From: Halorubrum sp. F4
GTDB lineage: Archaea > Halobacteriota > Halobacteria > Halobacteriales > Haloferacaceae
DNA length: 64,000 bases
Assembly (NCBI RefSeq): GCF_027257195.1
Contig: NZ_JAPDFS010000002.1
Span: 402,701-466,700, forward strand
Reading direction: 5' to 3'
Shown piece by piece: positions 45,062 to 54,034 of the stretch. Positions within the stretch are counted from its first letter, which is position 1. The number at the start of each line of letters is the position of its first letter. A program made the position numbers and the translations under genes. The notes beneath the pieces were generated by a model. The model made no database searches, was not told where the DNA came from, and worked only from the letters and a program-made list of their open reading frames with translations.

Positions 45062-46042
45062 ATGAAACGCGTGCTTCTCTCGGCGTTTTCGATGATCGAT
45101 CCGAAGACGTACCGAGAGTTCCTCCGGGACGCCGTCGACGAACCAGTCGAGCTCGAGGTCACACAGCTCGGATCGACGGAGCGGCTGATCGAGGCCGGGA
45201 CGGGGTTCGACGCCGTCGTCGTCGACGTCGGCACGCCCGTGACCGCCGAGGCGATCGACGCGCTCGGCGATGACTTGGAAGTGATCGTCCGTGCCGCGGT
45301 CGGCGTCGACGACGTCGACGTCGCCGCCGCTGCCGACGCCGGAGTGGGGGTGACGCGAGTACCGGAGTACTGTACCGACGAGGTAGCCACGCACTCCCTT
45401 TCGCTGTTGTTTGCCTGTCTCCGATCCGTGACGACGTACGACGAGGCGGTCGCCGACGACCGCTGGAGCTGGGAGGAAGGTCGGCCGATCCGCCGGGTGA
45501 GCGAGTCCACGATCGGCCTGCTCTCGTTCGGCCCCATCGCGGAACGGGCCGCGGAGCAGCTCTCGGGATTCGGCCCGGAACTTCTCGCGTACGACCCGTT
45601 CGTCGACGGCGACCGGATGGACGAACACGGCGTCGAGAAGGTCGCGTTCGAAGCACTGTTCGATCGAAGCGACCACGTCGCGGTGTATGCCCCGCTGACC
45701 GAGTCGACTCGGGGGATGGTCGACGCCGACGCGCTCTCTCGGCTGTCGTCTCACTCGGTCGTGGTCAACGTCGGGCGCGGTCCCGTGATCGACGCCGACG
45801 CGCTGGTGGAGGCGTTGGAATCGGGAGCGATCAAGGCCGCGGGCCTCGACGTGCTGGCCGAAGAGCCGCCCAACGACGATCCGCTCGTCGGCCGCGAAGA
45901 CACGGTCGTCACGCCGCACGCCGCCTGGTACAGCGAGGACGCTCGCCAGGATCTGAACCGGACCGCCGCCGCCGACCTCGCCGCCGTCTTCAACGGTGAT
46001 GTCCCCGACGGCCTCGTCGATCCGGAGGCGGACTGGCTGTGA
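45062..46042 (+). CDS. CtBP-like D-2-hydroxyacid dehydrogenase
   Basis: 326 residues. Catalytic residues are present: Arg239 (VNVGRGPVID), Glu268 (LAEEPPND) and His286 (TPHAAWYS), as in the family of NAD-dependent 2-ketoacid reductases that includes the corepressor CtBP. The dinucleotide loop, usually GxGxxG, reads S155-F-G157-P-I-A160, so two of three glycines are replaced; Asp178 (LAYDP), which selects NAD, is kept. It might still bind NAD(H) with changed affinity. A possible active-site Cys is Cys104 (PEYCTDE). Substrate not determined. Confidence 0.85.
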   Translation: MKRVLLSAFSMIDPKTYREFLRDAVDEPVELEVTQLGSTERLIEAGTGFDAVVVDVGTPVTAEAIDALGDDLEVIVRAAVGVDDVDVAAAADAGVGVTRVPEYCTDEVATHSLSLLFACLRSVTTYDEAVADDRWSWEEGRPIRRVSESTIGLLSFGPIAERAAEQLSGFGPELLAYDPFVDGDRMDEHGVEKVAFEALFDRSDHVAVYAPLTESTRGMVDADALSRLSSHSVVVNVGRGPVIDADALVEALESGAIKAAGLDVLAEEPPNDDPLVGREDTVVTPHAAWYSEDARQDLNRTAAADLAAVFNGDVPDGLVDPEADWL

Positions 46043-46073
46043 GCGTCGCGGGAACCGCCATGAGATCGAGCAC

Positions 46074-46910
46074 TCACAACCGGTCGGTGAGGTCGAATTC
46101 CGAAGATTCCCCGCCGTCGCCTGCGTCGCCATCTCCGTCTCCATCTCGGTCCCCGTCGCGCTCGTTCGGCGTGTCGCCCTCGTCCGGTTCTTCTCGTCCA
46201 CCCGCCGTCTCGATCCTGTCGACGCCGGCCGACTCCAGTCCCGCGGCCAGTCCGTCGCCGAGCCCGTAGGTGTCCCGAACCGTCCGTGCGAGCACTCCGT
46301 CGCGCTCGAAGACGACGTAGACGGCGACGAAGTCGTGGGCGGCGGGACGGAGCACGAACACCTCGCGTGGCTCGTCGTCACCGCGAGCGTCATCGACCCG
46401 ATCCACGAGCGGCTCCACCGGGACCCGGGCCGCTCGAAGCTCCTCGAACGTGTCGGTTCCGGGACCGTCGGCGAACAGGTAGAGCGCGCCGTTCGGCTCG
46501 CCGTCGGTCGATCGTGTCGTGACCGAGCCCACCGCCTCCCCCGCGGAGCGGATCTCCCGCCACGCGTCGACCGCCGCCTCGAACATCCCCTCGACCCCGT
46601 CGGCGAACCGGAAGCGACTCTCCCGGACGGTCGTCACCTCGGTGATCCGGGCGGTACCGTCGCTCCACGCGAGCGTCGCATCGACGACGTTGCCCGGATC
46701 CAGCGCGTCGACCCGATCGGCGAGTGCCCCCTCGTAGCCGGTGGCGGTCGCGTACAGCGGATCGTACGCCTCCGCCGCGTTCGGATCGGTCGGGTCGACC
46801 GGTTCCTCCGGCAGTTCGACGAGGACGAACTCGGCGGGTCCATCGCCGCCGTCAACGGGTCGCGGACGGCGGTCGTGGATCCGGAACCGACCGGTCGTCG
46901 TCGGGTTCAT
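46074..46910 (-). CDS. Haloarchaeal DUF6663-like protein
   Basis: 278 residues, acidic, cytoplasmic-looking. Starts MNPTTTGRFRIHDRRPRP; there is a pattern of FVLVELPEEPVDPTDP and AVYVVFERDGVLARTVRDTYGLGDG that I associate with the family DUF6663, with moderate confidence. The C-terminal 50 residues are an extreme acidic repeat (DGDRDGDGDGDAGDGG). A TATA-like ccttatcc is about 27 bases before ATG. Function unknown. Confidence 0.7.
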   Translation of the reverse strand: MNPTTTGRFRIHDRRPRPVDGGDGPAEFVLVELPEEPVDPTDPNAAEAYDPLYATATGYEGALADRVDALDPGNVVDATLAWSDGTARITEVTTVRESRFRFADGVEGMFEAAVDAWREIRSAGEAVGSVTTRSTDGEPNGALYLFADGPGTDTFEELRAARVPVEPLVDRVDDARGDDEPREVFVLRPAAHDFVAVYVVFERDGVLARTVRDTYGLGDGLAAGLESAGVDRIETAGGREEPDEGDTPNERDGDRDGDGDGDAGDGGESSEFDLTDRL

Positions 46911-47079
46911 GCCGGGCGAACGGGCCGTCGCCGGATAAGGCGGTCGGAATCGGAACCGGCGGCGAGCGGAAGTCGACGGCGGGTCGGACCCGCGTCGCTA
47001 CGGCTCGATCCGGATCGGTCTCGCGACGGCCCGGGTCGGATCCGTGTCGTTATGGGTTCGGCTACCCAATCAGCGGGTA

Positions 47080-47703
47080 ATGGGGATCCTCGAGGACAAG
47101 TCGAACGCCCGGCTGTTCTACAAGTACCTCTCGAAGGTGTACGACCGGGTCAACCGATTCAACTGGAACGACGAGATGCGGTCGGAGGCGCTCTCGTGGC
47201 TGGAGTTCGGCGAGGACGACCGCGTGCTCGACGTGGGTTGCGGGACGGGGTTCGGGACGGAGGGACTCCTGGAACACGCGTCGGACGTCCACGGGCTCGA
47301 TCAGAGCGTCCACCAGATGGAGAAGGCCTTCGAGAAGTTCGGAAGACACGACCGCGTGAGCTTCTACCGCGGCGACGCCGAGCGGCTCCCCTTCCGCGAC
47401 GACGTCTTCGACGTGGTCTGGTCCTCCGGCTCGATCGAGTACTGGCCGAACCCCGTCGAGGGGCTCAGGGAGCTCCGACGCGTCGCGAGGCCGGGCGGAC
47501 AGGTGCTGGTCGTCGGTCCCGACTACCCACACAACCGCGTCCTCCAGCGGGTCGCCGACGCGATCATGCTGTTCTACGACGCCGACGAGGCCGACCGGAT
47601 GTTCGAGGCCGCGGGCTACGAGGAGTTCGAACACCACATCCAGCGCGCCACGCCGCGGAGCCCGCGGGCGATCACGACCGTCGCACGCGTCCCCGAGGAG
47701 TGA
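47080..47703 (+). CDS. SAM-dependent methyltransferase, MPBQ/MSBQ-type
   Basis: 207 residues. Class I methyltransferase: motif I is RVLDVGCGTGFGTEG, motif II DVHGLDQSVHQME, post-motif VVWSSGSIEYW and RVARPGGQVLVVG. The N-terminal MGILEDKSNARLFYKYLSKVYDRVN matches a haloarchaeal group annotated as MPBQ/MSBQ-family methyltransferase by similarity to plastid enzymes that methylate quinone precursors. In haloarchaea a role in menaquinone methylation has been proposed, but it is not shown here. TATA box gttatgg is about 28 bases upstream. Confidence 0.82.
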   Translation: MGILEDKSNARLFYKYLSKVYDRVNRFNWNDEMRSEALSWLEFGEDDRVLDVGCGTGFGTEGLLEHASDVHGLDQSVHQMEKAFEKFGRHDRVSFYRGDAERLPFRDDVFDVVWSSGSIEYWPNPVEGLRELRRVARPGGQVLVVGPDYPHNRVLQRVADAIMLFYDADEADRMFEAAGYEEFEHHIQRATPRSPRAITTVARVPEE

Positions 47704-47734
47704 ACGAGGTCTCGCGCGTCTCGACCGCCGCCGT

Positions 47735-48253
47735 TCATCCCGAACGTGCCGTCGCCTCGAGCGTCGCGATCGGTTGCTCGCGGACGAGGAGCCGGAGCGT
47801 AACTCTATCGCCGGGCTCCACGGACGGATCGTTCGTTCCGGCGATCCGGAACGACGCGGACCCGCCGACGACCCACTCGTCGTCGCTCGCGGCGTTGAAC
47901 GCGCCGGTCGGACCGGGCCTGAACCCGGACGCCGAGAAGAACGGGACCGGCGGCTGACGCGCCAGCGGCTCGCCGTTCACGCTGACCCGGACCGATAGCT
48001 CGTCGACAGCGATCGGATCGCCGCCGTCGTGATCGAGCGTGATCCGATCCCCCTCGACCTCCATCGACATCACGACGGTCGGGGCCGGTTCGGCGGGAGA
48101 ATCGAGCGTCGTCGCGGCCGTGACGCCGACCGCGAGAACCACCGTCATCGCGACGAGTAGCAGCCCGGCGAGCGGGGCGATCGCGCGTTCCGAATGCGGT
48201 GCGTTCGTCGTGTCCGGCGTGTTCGAGGCGTGTGACGGAGTTCGGGACGGCAC
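47735..48253 (-). CDS. Type IV pilin-like secreted protein
   Basis: 172 residues, GTG start at 48253, 25 bases from an aataaa box, so leaderless. The type-III-signal-like segment RAIAPLAGLLLVAMTVVLAV is preceded by charged residues and is what PibD would cleave before the conserved hydrophobic helix used for pilus assembly. The remainder is a small beta-rich domain (VVMSMEVEGDRITLDHDGG, DRVTLRLLVREQPIATLEA) of the DUF1628 pilin type. It is probably a minor pilin. No pil operon is adjacent. Confidence 0.75.
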   Translation of the reverse strand: MPSRTPSHASNTPDTTNAPHSERAIAPLAGLLLVAMTVVLAVGVTAATTLDSPAEPAPTVVMSMEVEGDRITLDHDGGDPIAVDELSVRVSVNGEPLARQPPVPFFSASGFRPGPTGAFNAASDDEWVVGGSASFRIAGTNDPSVEPGDRVTLRLLVREQPIATLEATARSG

Positions 48254-48350
48254 GGGTCGTCTGGGTCGTCATCGAATAAAAGGGATCGTGGGGCGGGACG
48301 AGCGGACGTCCTGGTTACGATAGAGCCTGTACCGGACGCGTTCGCCGCTT

Positions 48351-49682
48351 TCAGCCGCCCTCGTCGGTCTCGTTCTCGTCCGCGACGTCGTCCGTCACCC
48401 GGGGCGTCCCGAGGGGAGCGATGTCGTCGATGACGGCGACCCGCGGCTCGTCAACGACGGTGATCCGATACGGCTCGGCCGGTGATAGCGTTCGAACCAC
48501 GCCGTCCTCGTCGGTGCTTCCGATGGTCTCACTCGGAGTGCCGCCGGCGCTCTTCGTCACCGTGATCCCCTCGAGCGGGTCGCCGGTGGCCGCATCGAGA
48601 ACGGTGACGGTGACCGGTCCGCCGGGATACGTTCGGTTAACGGTGACGTTGAACCCGTCCTCCGCCGTCGAGACGGATTCCGCGTCGGGGAACGTCGAGA
48701 GCGCCATCCGCTGATGTTCGAGGAACACCCGCTCGGTCCCGCCGCTGACGAACGTCCGAAGGGTTCCGAAGTCGTGATCGACGGTGATCCGCTGGATCGC
48801 CCCCGCACCGAGCGCGTTCGGCTCGCGAAGGTCGGTCGTCTCCGGATAGCTCGCGATCGTCGCGTTTATCGCGGTCTCGCTCTCGATATCGTCCCCGCCG
48901 CGATCCCATCGGTCGCGTCGGAACGACTCCCGGACGTACTGACCGTCGACGATCGTCGCGAGGACCAGGGCGTCCCGACTCGATTGGACGTGGATCTCCG
49001 TTCCCGTCCGGTCGCCGCGGACCGTCTCGAGTGCGATCCGTCGGACGGGGCCTTCGTACACCTGGAGTTGGATCTGGAGCGTACTGACGCGGTCGGGCGT
49101 GCTGAACCCGTCCGTCTCCTCGGCGAGTTCGGAGAGCGCGTCGAGCCGCTGGTCGTACTCGCGCGCGAGCGCCGCGATCCGGACCAGCTCGTCGAGGAGT
49201 TCGCGGTCGGTCAGCTCCCCCGAGGCGTGTGCGTTCATCGCGGCCGTCTGTCGGCTGTCGAGGCTCACCTCGTCCTGTTCCACCTCGTTTATGGCGGCGA
49301 GGATCCGCCGTTGTCGTTCGGCGTTGGTTTCGGCGGCTTCGACGCGCTGTACAGCGGTTTCCGTCCGGAGGGTGGCGTCCGAGTCGCCGACCGCGAGTCC
49401 GAGGGAGGTACCGAGGTTGACCCCCCGGCGGTGGCTCCCGAGTCGCGGCTCGACGCCTGGCGGCGTCGACAACACGCGGAACGTGAGGTTCTCGCCGTGT
49501 GTGGAGGCCGGTTCAGTTCCCGGATCGATCGATCCCGCGAGTGGTTCCGTGGTGGGTGCAGGCTCGGAGACGGTCGACGGCGAGGGGGACCGGACGTCGG
49601 CCGTCGCACCCACGGGGCCCATCCCCGCGGCGACCGACGAGACGAGGAGGAGGACGGCGACGAAGACCGAGAGGGCTCTCAT
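48351..49682 (-). CDS. Secreted haloarchaeal protein (DUF7094/DUF7096-like), divergent from a membrane HTH gene
   Basis: 443 residues from ATG at 49682. N-terminal Sec-type signal peptide (MRALSVFVAVLLLVSSVAAG). Central coiled-helical region (NAERQRRILAAINEVEQDEV, DELVRIAALAREYDQRLDAL), then beta-rich part and a C-terminal Ig-like domain (PVTVTVLDAATGDPLEGITV, SPAEPYRITVVDEPRV). Ends acidic (ENETDEGG). No membrane anchor is seen at the C-terminus, so it may be released or attached by another route. TATA-like ggtttttg lies about 25 bases upstream. I associate it with a domain family (DUF7094/7096) found next to transmembrane HTH proteins in haloarchaea, without certainty. Confidence 0.72.
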   Translation of the reverse strand: MRALSVFVAVLLLVSSVAAGMGPVGATADVRSPSPSTVSEPAPTTEPLAGSIDPGTEPASTHGENLTFRVLSTPPGVEPRLGSHRRGVNLGTSLGLAVGDSDATLRTETAVQRVEAAETNAERQRRILAAINEVEQDEVSLDSRQTAAMNAHASGELTDRELLDELVRIAALAREYDQRLDALSELAEETDGFSTPDRVSTLQIQLQVYEGPVRRIALETVRGDRTGTEIHVQSSRDALVLATIVDGQYVRESFRRDRWDRGGDDIESETAINATIASYPETTDLREPNALGAGAIQRITVDHDFGTLRTFVSGGTERVFLEHQRMALSTFPDAESVSTAEDGFNVTVNRTYPGGPVTVTVLDAATGDPLEGITVTKSAGGTPSETIGSTDEDGVVRTLSPAEPYRITVVDEPRVAVIDDIAPLGTPRVTDDVADENETDEGG

Positions 49683-49929
49683 CGTCGCTCGCTTCTCCGG
49701 CAAGGGTCAAAAACCCACCTCAACTCGGCGGCGAGGATCGCCGTCGTCGAGACGGGTCGATCACCGGCGTCGATGCGGGTCCTTCGTCGCCGTCGAGACG
49801 GATCCGTCGTCAGCGTTGATGCGGCATCTCCCGCCGCAGACGCGGAGGTCGCCGCGATCCGGGGTTTCACGGTCGGAGAACTGGAGTATAGAAAGCGTTT
49901 TGCCCGGGGCCCGAGTGCCACAGAAATAC

Positions 49930-51246
49930 ATGCGGAACCCCGCGATCCGCGTTCTCCTCGTCGCGTTCCTCGCCGCTGCCCTCGTGGCCGGAACGGGGCT
50001 CGCCGTCGGGGAGGCCGCTCCCTCCACCCATCCGTCATCGCCGGACTCGATACGCTCGGGTTCGATAGGAGCAGGCGCGCCCCCCCAGGTCGACGGGGCG
50101 GCCGCGCCGACGGGAGAGACGCGAATACGGGTCGACTTACGGTCGAACCGCGACGCACGGTGGGAGGTCGTCGTGCGATACGAGTTCACCGACTCGAACC
50201 GGACCGACTCGTTCGAGACGGTCGGGGAGCGGTTCGTCGCCGGGGAGGTGGGACCGTCACCGGAGCTGTTCGAGCGGTTCGCCGACGAGGCGAGTCGAAG
50301 CACCGGACGCGAGATGTCGGTGGAGAACGTCGAACGGGAGTTCGTCGTCATCGACGATCCCGACGCGGAGAACGGGACGGCGGACGGCGTCGACGACGGA
50401 GCGAACACGAGCGTCGAATCCGGAGACGTCGCCGCGGCCGGAGAGCTTCGATTGACCTTCGTCTGGACCGACTTCCTCGCGGAGGACGGCGAGGACCTGG
50501 TGTTGGGAGACGCGCTGACGACCACGAACAACGAGACCTGGCTCCGGTCGCTGGAGTCCGATCAGACGATCGAGGTGACCACGCCGGACGGCTACTCCGT
50601 CTCGGGAACGCCGGGCGCGAGCGTGACGCTCCGGGACAACGCCGTGGTCATCGAGGGACCGAGGGTGTTCGGCGAGGACGACCGCGTGGCGGTCGTGTAT
50701 TCGCCGACGTCGACGCCCCAGCCGACCGATCAGGCGCCACCGTGGACGCTGTTGGCCGGCGCGATCGTGCTCGCCGCCGTCGTCATCGCCGGGGGACTCG
50801 TCGGGTACCGGCGATACGGCTCCGACGGCGAAGCGACGGAGACCGACGGGTCGGACGGACCCGGAACGGAGGCCGGGGCCGCCGCGGTCGGCGCGTCCGG
50901 GGGCGCCGGAGACGAACGCGACGACGATTCGGCCCTCGACGGGGCGGACGAGGAACCCGAGGAGGACCTCTCGCTGCTCTCCGACGAGGAGCGCGTCGAG
51001 CGGCTGCTCGACCGGAACGGCGGACGGATGCGCCAGGCGGACATCGTCGCCGAGACCGGCTGGTCGGACGCGAAGGTGTCCCAGCTGCTCTCGGCGATGT
51101 CCGACGAGAGCCGGATCGAGAAGCTCCGGCTCGGCCGGGAGAACCTGATCTCGCTGCCCGACGACGAGGAGCCCGACTCGGACGGGACGGATCGCTCCTC
51201 GGGTGAGGACGGCGACGGCGGAGACGGCGACGGCGGCGGAAACTGA
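49930..51246 (+). CDS. Membrane-anchored one-component regulator (secreted domain, TM helix, cytoplasmic HTH)
   Basis: 438 residues from ATG at 49930. Signal/anchor (RVLLVAFLAAALVAGTGLAV), an outside beta-rich domain (about 45-265), one transmembrane helix at about 270-292 (LLAGAIVLAAVVIAGGLVGY), an acidic linker, and a winged helix at about 350-412 (RVERLLDRNGG, QADIVAETGWSDAKVSQLLS). The arrangement suggests that an outside signal is passed to DNA without a kinase. The longer frame upstream to 49099 is a shadow of the divergent gene. A gagtatag box is about 40 bases before ATG, leaving a short leader. It starts the cluster running to 53588. Confidence 0.8.
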   Translation: MRNPAIRVLLVAFLAAALVAGTGLAVGEAAPSTHPSSPDSIRSGSIGAGAPPQVDGAAAPTGETRIRVDLRSNRDARWEVVVRYEFTDSNRTDSFETVGERFVAGEVGPSPELFERFADEASRSTGREMSVENVEREFVVIDDPDAENGTADGVDDGANTSVESGDVAAAGELRLTFVWTDFLAEDGEDLVLGDALTTTNNETWLRSLESDQTIEVTTPDGYSVSGTPGASVTLRDNAVVIEGPRVFGEDDRVAVVYSPTSTPQPTDQAPPWTLLAGAIVLAAVVIAGGLVGYRRYGSDGEATETDGSDGPGTEAGAAAVGASGGAGDERDDDSALDGADEEPEEDLSLLSDEERVERLLDRNGGRMRQADIVAETGWSDAKVSQLLSAMSDESRIEKLRLGRENLISLPDDEEPDSDGTDRSSGEDGDGGDGDGGGN

Positions 51247-51318
51247 CCCGACCCGACGCGGGGCGTTTCGAGCGCGAAGAGCCGAGGGTTCAAACGGAGG
51301 GACGGCGAACGCGCGGAC

Positions 51319-51849
51319 ATGTACGCGGTCGTCGGCTGTAACCGGTGCGGGAACCTCTGGCTCGTTCGCGACCCGCGAGCGAGCGAGACGGCCCGCTGTT
51401 CGCGATGTGAAACGACCCACCGAACCGCGAAGCTCAAACGGCTCTTCGAGTCCGAGGACCGCGAGGCGGCCCGCGAGGCGCGCGCGGCCCTGCTCGCGAA
51501 GAAGCGGGACGAAAGCGCCGCCTTCGCGGACGTCGACCACGTCGCGGAGCTCGAACGCGCCGTCGAGGACGCGGGCGTGGGCGACCGGGAGTACCTCGAG
51601 GCGTCGGGTCTCGACGCCGACGCGGTGTTCGACGCCGGCGAGCGAGCCGGGGGAAACGCCGGCTCGACGCGCTCGCGGGAGGAGGTCGTCCGGGACGCGG
51701 TAAGCGAGGCGACGGAACCGACCGAGGAGCACATCGTCGCGTACGCGATCGACCACGGCGTCCCCGCCGATGCGGCACGCGACCTCCTGGAGAAGCTGAC
51801 CCGCCGCGGGGAGGTGTCGGAGTCCCGCGGCCGATACCGAACGTTGTGA
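51319..51849 (+). CDS. DUF5817 zinc-ribbon and winged-helix-like protein
   Basis: 176 residues. Treble-clef zinc ribbon with Cys7, Cys10, Cys27 and Cys30 (VVGCNRCGNLW, TARCSRCETT), followed by a charged linker and a C-terminal helical region resembling a winged helix (EEHIVAYAIDHGVPADAARDLLEKLTRRGEV in outline, wing ESRGRYRTL). I recall the zinc-ribbon family as DUF5817. It may be a nucleic-acid-binding regulator. It follows the membrane HTH gene with 72 bases between and has a ttcaaac box about 26 bases before ATG. Confidence 0.8.
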   Translation: MYAVVGCNRCGNLWLVRDPRASETARCSRCETTHRTAKLKRLFESEDREAAREARAALLAKKRDESAAFADVDHVAELERAVEDAGVGDREYLEASGLDADAVFDAGERAGGNAGSTRSREEVVRDAVSEATEPTEEHIVAYAIDHGVPADAARDLLEKLTRRGEVSESRGRYRTL

Positions 51850-51945
51850 ACTCGGAACGGACCACGGGCTCGGAACCCGTTCGCGGACATCGGGGAGCCG
51901 TTTCGGTCGGACAAAGCACTTAGTCCCGGGCCCGGATCGCGGCGT

Positions 51946-52965
51946 ATGGACACCAGAACTACCCTCCTGGCGATCGCCGCCGCGGTCGTGCTCGCGGGCG
52001 CGGTGGGGATCGTCGCCGTTCCCGACGCCGTCGACGACCCGCGAGCGGAGACGGACCGGCCCGGACAGATCGACCTCGCGGACGTCGTCGTCGCGCCCGG
52101 CGAGATCCGCGGGGAGACGGCGACGCTCGACCTGATCGTGGACCTCCGACACCGCGGGTCGACCGTCGAGAACGTCACGGTTCGCCACCGTGCGATCGAC
52201 TCGGACTCGGGACTGCTCGTCGACGAGACGGTCGTCGACGTCGGCGACGTCGACCGCGAGGGAGAGACGACCGTGAACGGCAGCCTCGACGTGGAACGCG
52301 AGGGCGGCTATCGCCTCGAGACCGTCGTCTACGCGGACGGAGAGCGGCGTAGCGAACGCACCACGCGGATCGCCGGCGTCTCGGCGCTCACTCCGTCGTA
52401 CGCGGACTCCGCGGTCGGGTTCGCCGACGGGAACGTCTGGCCGACCGTCGCCGTGAGCGTGGCCGAAACGACCGAGGAGACGGCGACGCTGTCGGTCTCC
52501 GTGTCGGTCACGAACCGCGGCGACGACGCCTCCGAGGAGATCGACCTCCGGCTGCTGCTCCGGCAGGCCGACTCCAACGTGATCGCCGACGAGGCGACCG
52601 AGACGGTCGACTCGGTGCGTCCGGGCCGAACCGACACCGTGACGACGACGCTCGAGGCCCCGGACGGGTACAACTACTACGTCGACGCCGCGCTCTTCGA
52701 CGACGACGTGCTGATCGACGAGACCCAGGGCGTGGCCAACCTCGATCCGCAGGAGCGGATCACCGCGAACGAGACGGTTCGGGACGTCTCCTTCGAGATC
52801 GAGGACTTCAACCGGGACGGCGGCGACGACGCGCTCGAGGACGAACGCGGGGACGGCGCGTCCGACCGGAACCGCGGGACCGACGATTCGACGCCCGGGT
52901 TCGGGCCCCTCGTCGCGCTCGTCGGGCTCCTCGCCGCGGCGCTTCTCGCACGGAGGGCGTCATGA
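51946..52965 (+). CDS. PGF-CTERM surface protein (DUF7490-like), probable archaeosortase substrate
   Basis: 339 residues. Signal peptide (LLAIAAAVVLAGAVGIVAVP), two beta-sandwich domains (about 40-145 and 155-270), an acidic low-complexity linker, and a C-terminal sorting signal: PGF at 317-319, then a hydrophobic segment (GPLVALVGLLAAALLA) and RR. This is the PGF-CTERM pattern that ArtA cleaves; artA is at 13514 in this window. After processing the protein would carry a lipid anchor. It overlaps the next gene by four bases, showing translational coupling. Confidence 0.88.
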   Translation: MDTRTTLLAIAAAVVLAGAVGIVAVPDAVDDPRAETDRPGQIDLADVVVAPGEIRGETATLDLIVDLRHRGSTVENVTVRHRAIDSDSGLLVDETVVDVGDVDREGETTVNGSLDVEREGGYRLETVVYADGERRSERTTRIAGVSALTPSYADSAVGFADGNVWPTVAVSVAETTEETATLSVSVSVTNRGDDASEEIDLRLLLRQADSNVIADEATETVDSVRPGRTDTVTTTLEAPDGYNYYVDAALFDDDVLIDETQGVANLDPQERITANETVRDVSFEIEDFNRDGGDDALEDERGDGASDRNRGTDDSTPGFGPLVALVGLLAAALLARRAS

Positions 52966-53588
52966 GCGACGATCCCTCCGAGCGGCCGGCGGACGCCGAG
53001 ACGGATCGCGACCGAACGACCGACCCACTCAACACCGACGCCATGACCGACACCTCCGACCAGACCGCGACCGCCCCGACGACGACCGCCCTGCCCATCA
53101 CCTCGACGACGACCGCCCCGACGACCGCTTCACGGACCGACCCCACGCCCGTGACGGACGGGGGAACCCCGGAGGACGGTCGTACTCGAGGAGACGATCC
53201 GGAGACGTCCGAGGAGGGCGGATCGCGGTTCTCCCGGCTCTCCTCGGACGACCTCCGCGGACTGCTCGACCGGATCGGGCTCGCCGCGTTGGTGTTGCTC
53301 GCGCTGATCGCGGGCTGGAGCTTCTACAGCCAGACCGGGCGGGCGATCCGGACGTGGCTTGATCCCGCCTACCAGCCGATCGCGCTCGCGGCGTTCAACC
53401 TCGCGGTGCTGTTCGTCGCGCTCGCCGGCGTGGCCCACCAGCTCTACCGGATCCGCGTCGGCGACGGGGAACGGGTCGAACCGCGGGAGGACTCCGAGCC
53501 GCCCCGGGAAGGAGACCTCGAGTCGCCTCGGGAAGGAGGCCCCGAGCCGTCCCGAGCGGAGGAGTCGCGGACGTCCGAGGACCGCTAG
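52962..53588 (+). CDS. Two-helix membrane protein coupled to the PGF-CTERM gene
   Basis: 208 residues. A long Thr-rich, Asp-rich N-terminal part (TTTALPITSTTTAPTTAS, likely disordered), then two transmembrane helices at about 105-124 (AALVLLALIAGWSFYS) and 138-160 (PIALAAFNLAVLFVALAGVA), and an acidic tail with ESPR/PREG repeats. The overlap ATGA with the preceding gene marks it as a partner. The family is unknown to me (possibly DUF8060). Confidence 0.72.
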   Translation: MSDDPSERPADAETDRDRTTDPLNTDAMTDTSDQTATAPTTTALPITSTTTAPTTASRTDPTPVTDGGTPEDGRTRGDDPETSEEGGSRFSRLSSDDLRGLLDRIGLAALVLLALIAGWSFYSQTGRAIRTWLDPAYQPIALAAFNLAVLFVALAGVAHQLYRIRVGDGERVEPREDSEPPREGDLESPREGGPEPSRAEESRTSEDR

Positions 53589-53596
53589 CGAGGGAG

Positions 53597-53938
53597 CTAC
53601 TCCTCGGGGAGATCCTCGGTGCTGGCGGGGATCCGTTCGACCTGGCCCGCGAGCGTCGCGGCGTCGGCGGCGACGGTCGACGCGTCGACGCCGGCCTCGT
53701 CGGCGACGAGTTGGACGTGTGCCGCGAGCAACGCGAGCGCGCGCAAGCCCTCGGATTCGGGATCGTCCGCGGCCCGCTGCGCGAACGTGGTGTCCACCTC
53801 GCCGTCGCGAACGACGCCGACGTGGACCGCCTCGATCCCGTCGTCGTCGAGCAGGTCGCGGGCGTGCTCGAGCTCGGCCGCGAGCTCGTCCTCGTCCTCC
53901 TCGCCGTCGCCGTCCGCCGATCGCTGGTCGTCGCTCAT
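53597..53938 (-). CDS. Small acidic protein, DUF8113-like
   Basis: 113 residues, acidic, soluble. DDDGIEAVHVGVVRDGEVDTTF is followed by a helical region (RALALLAAHVQLVADEAGVDAS, AADAATLAGQVERI). No known motif. It lies downstream of the Rieske gene on the same strand with 96 bases between, where a cytochrome b gene might have been expected. Confidence 0.65.
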   Translation of the reverse strand: MSDDQRSADGDGEEDEDELAAELEHARDLLDDDGIEAVHVGVVRDGEVDTTFAQRAADDPESEGLRALALLAAHVQLVADEAGVDASTVAADAATLAGQVERIPASTEDLPEE

Positions 53939-54034
53939 GGGTTCGGTTCGGGCGAACGAGGGAAAAGCGCCGCGCTCCGGAACGTACGCGGAGAGGAGAA
54001 CGGGAGGAGGTGGACCAGGGCCGCTACGGGACCG

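Noticed and set aside
49099..49929. N-terminal extension of the membrane HTH protein up to 49099
   Set aside because: It overlaps the divergent secreted gene on the other strand and is Ser/Arg-rich without family features; ATG at 49930 gives a proper signal peptide.
51280..51318. gggttcaaac resembling a tRNA T-loop
   Set aside because: No acceptor or anticodon stem around it; it is the probable promoter box of the DUF5817 gene.
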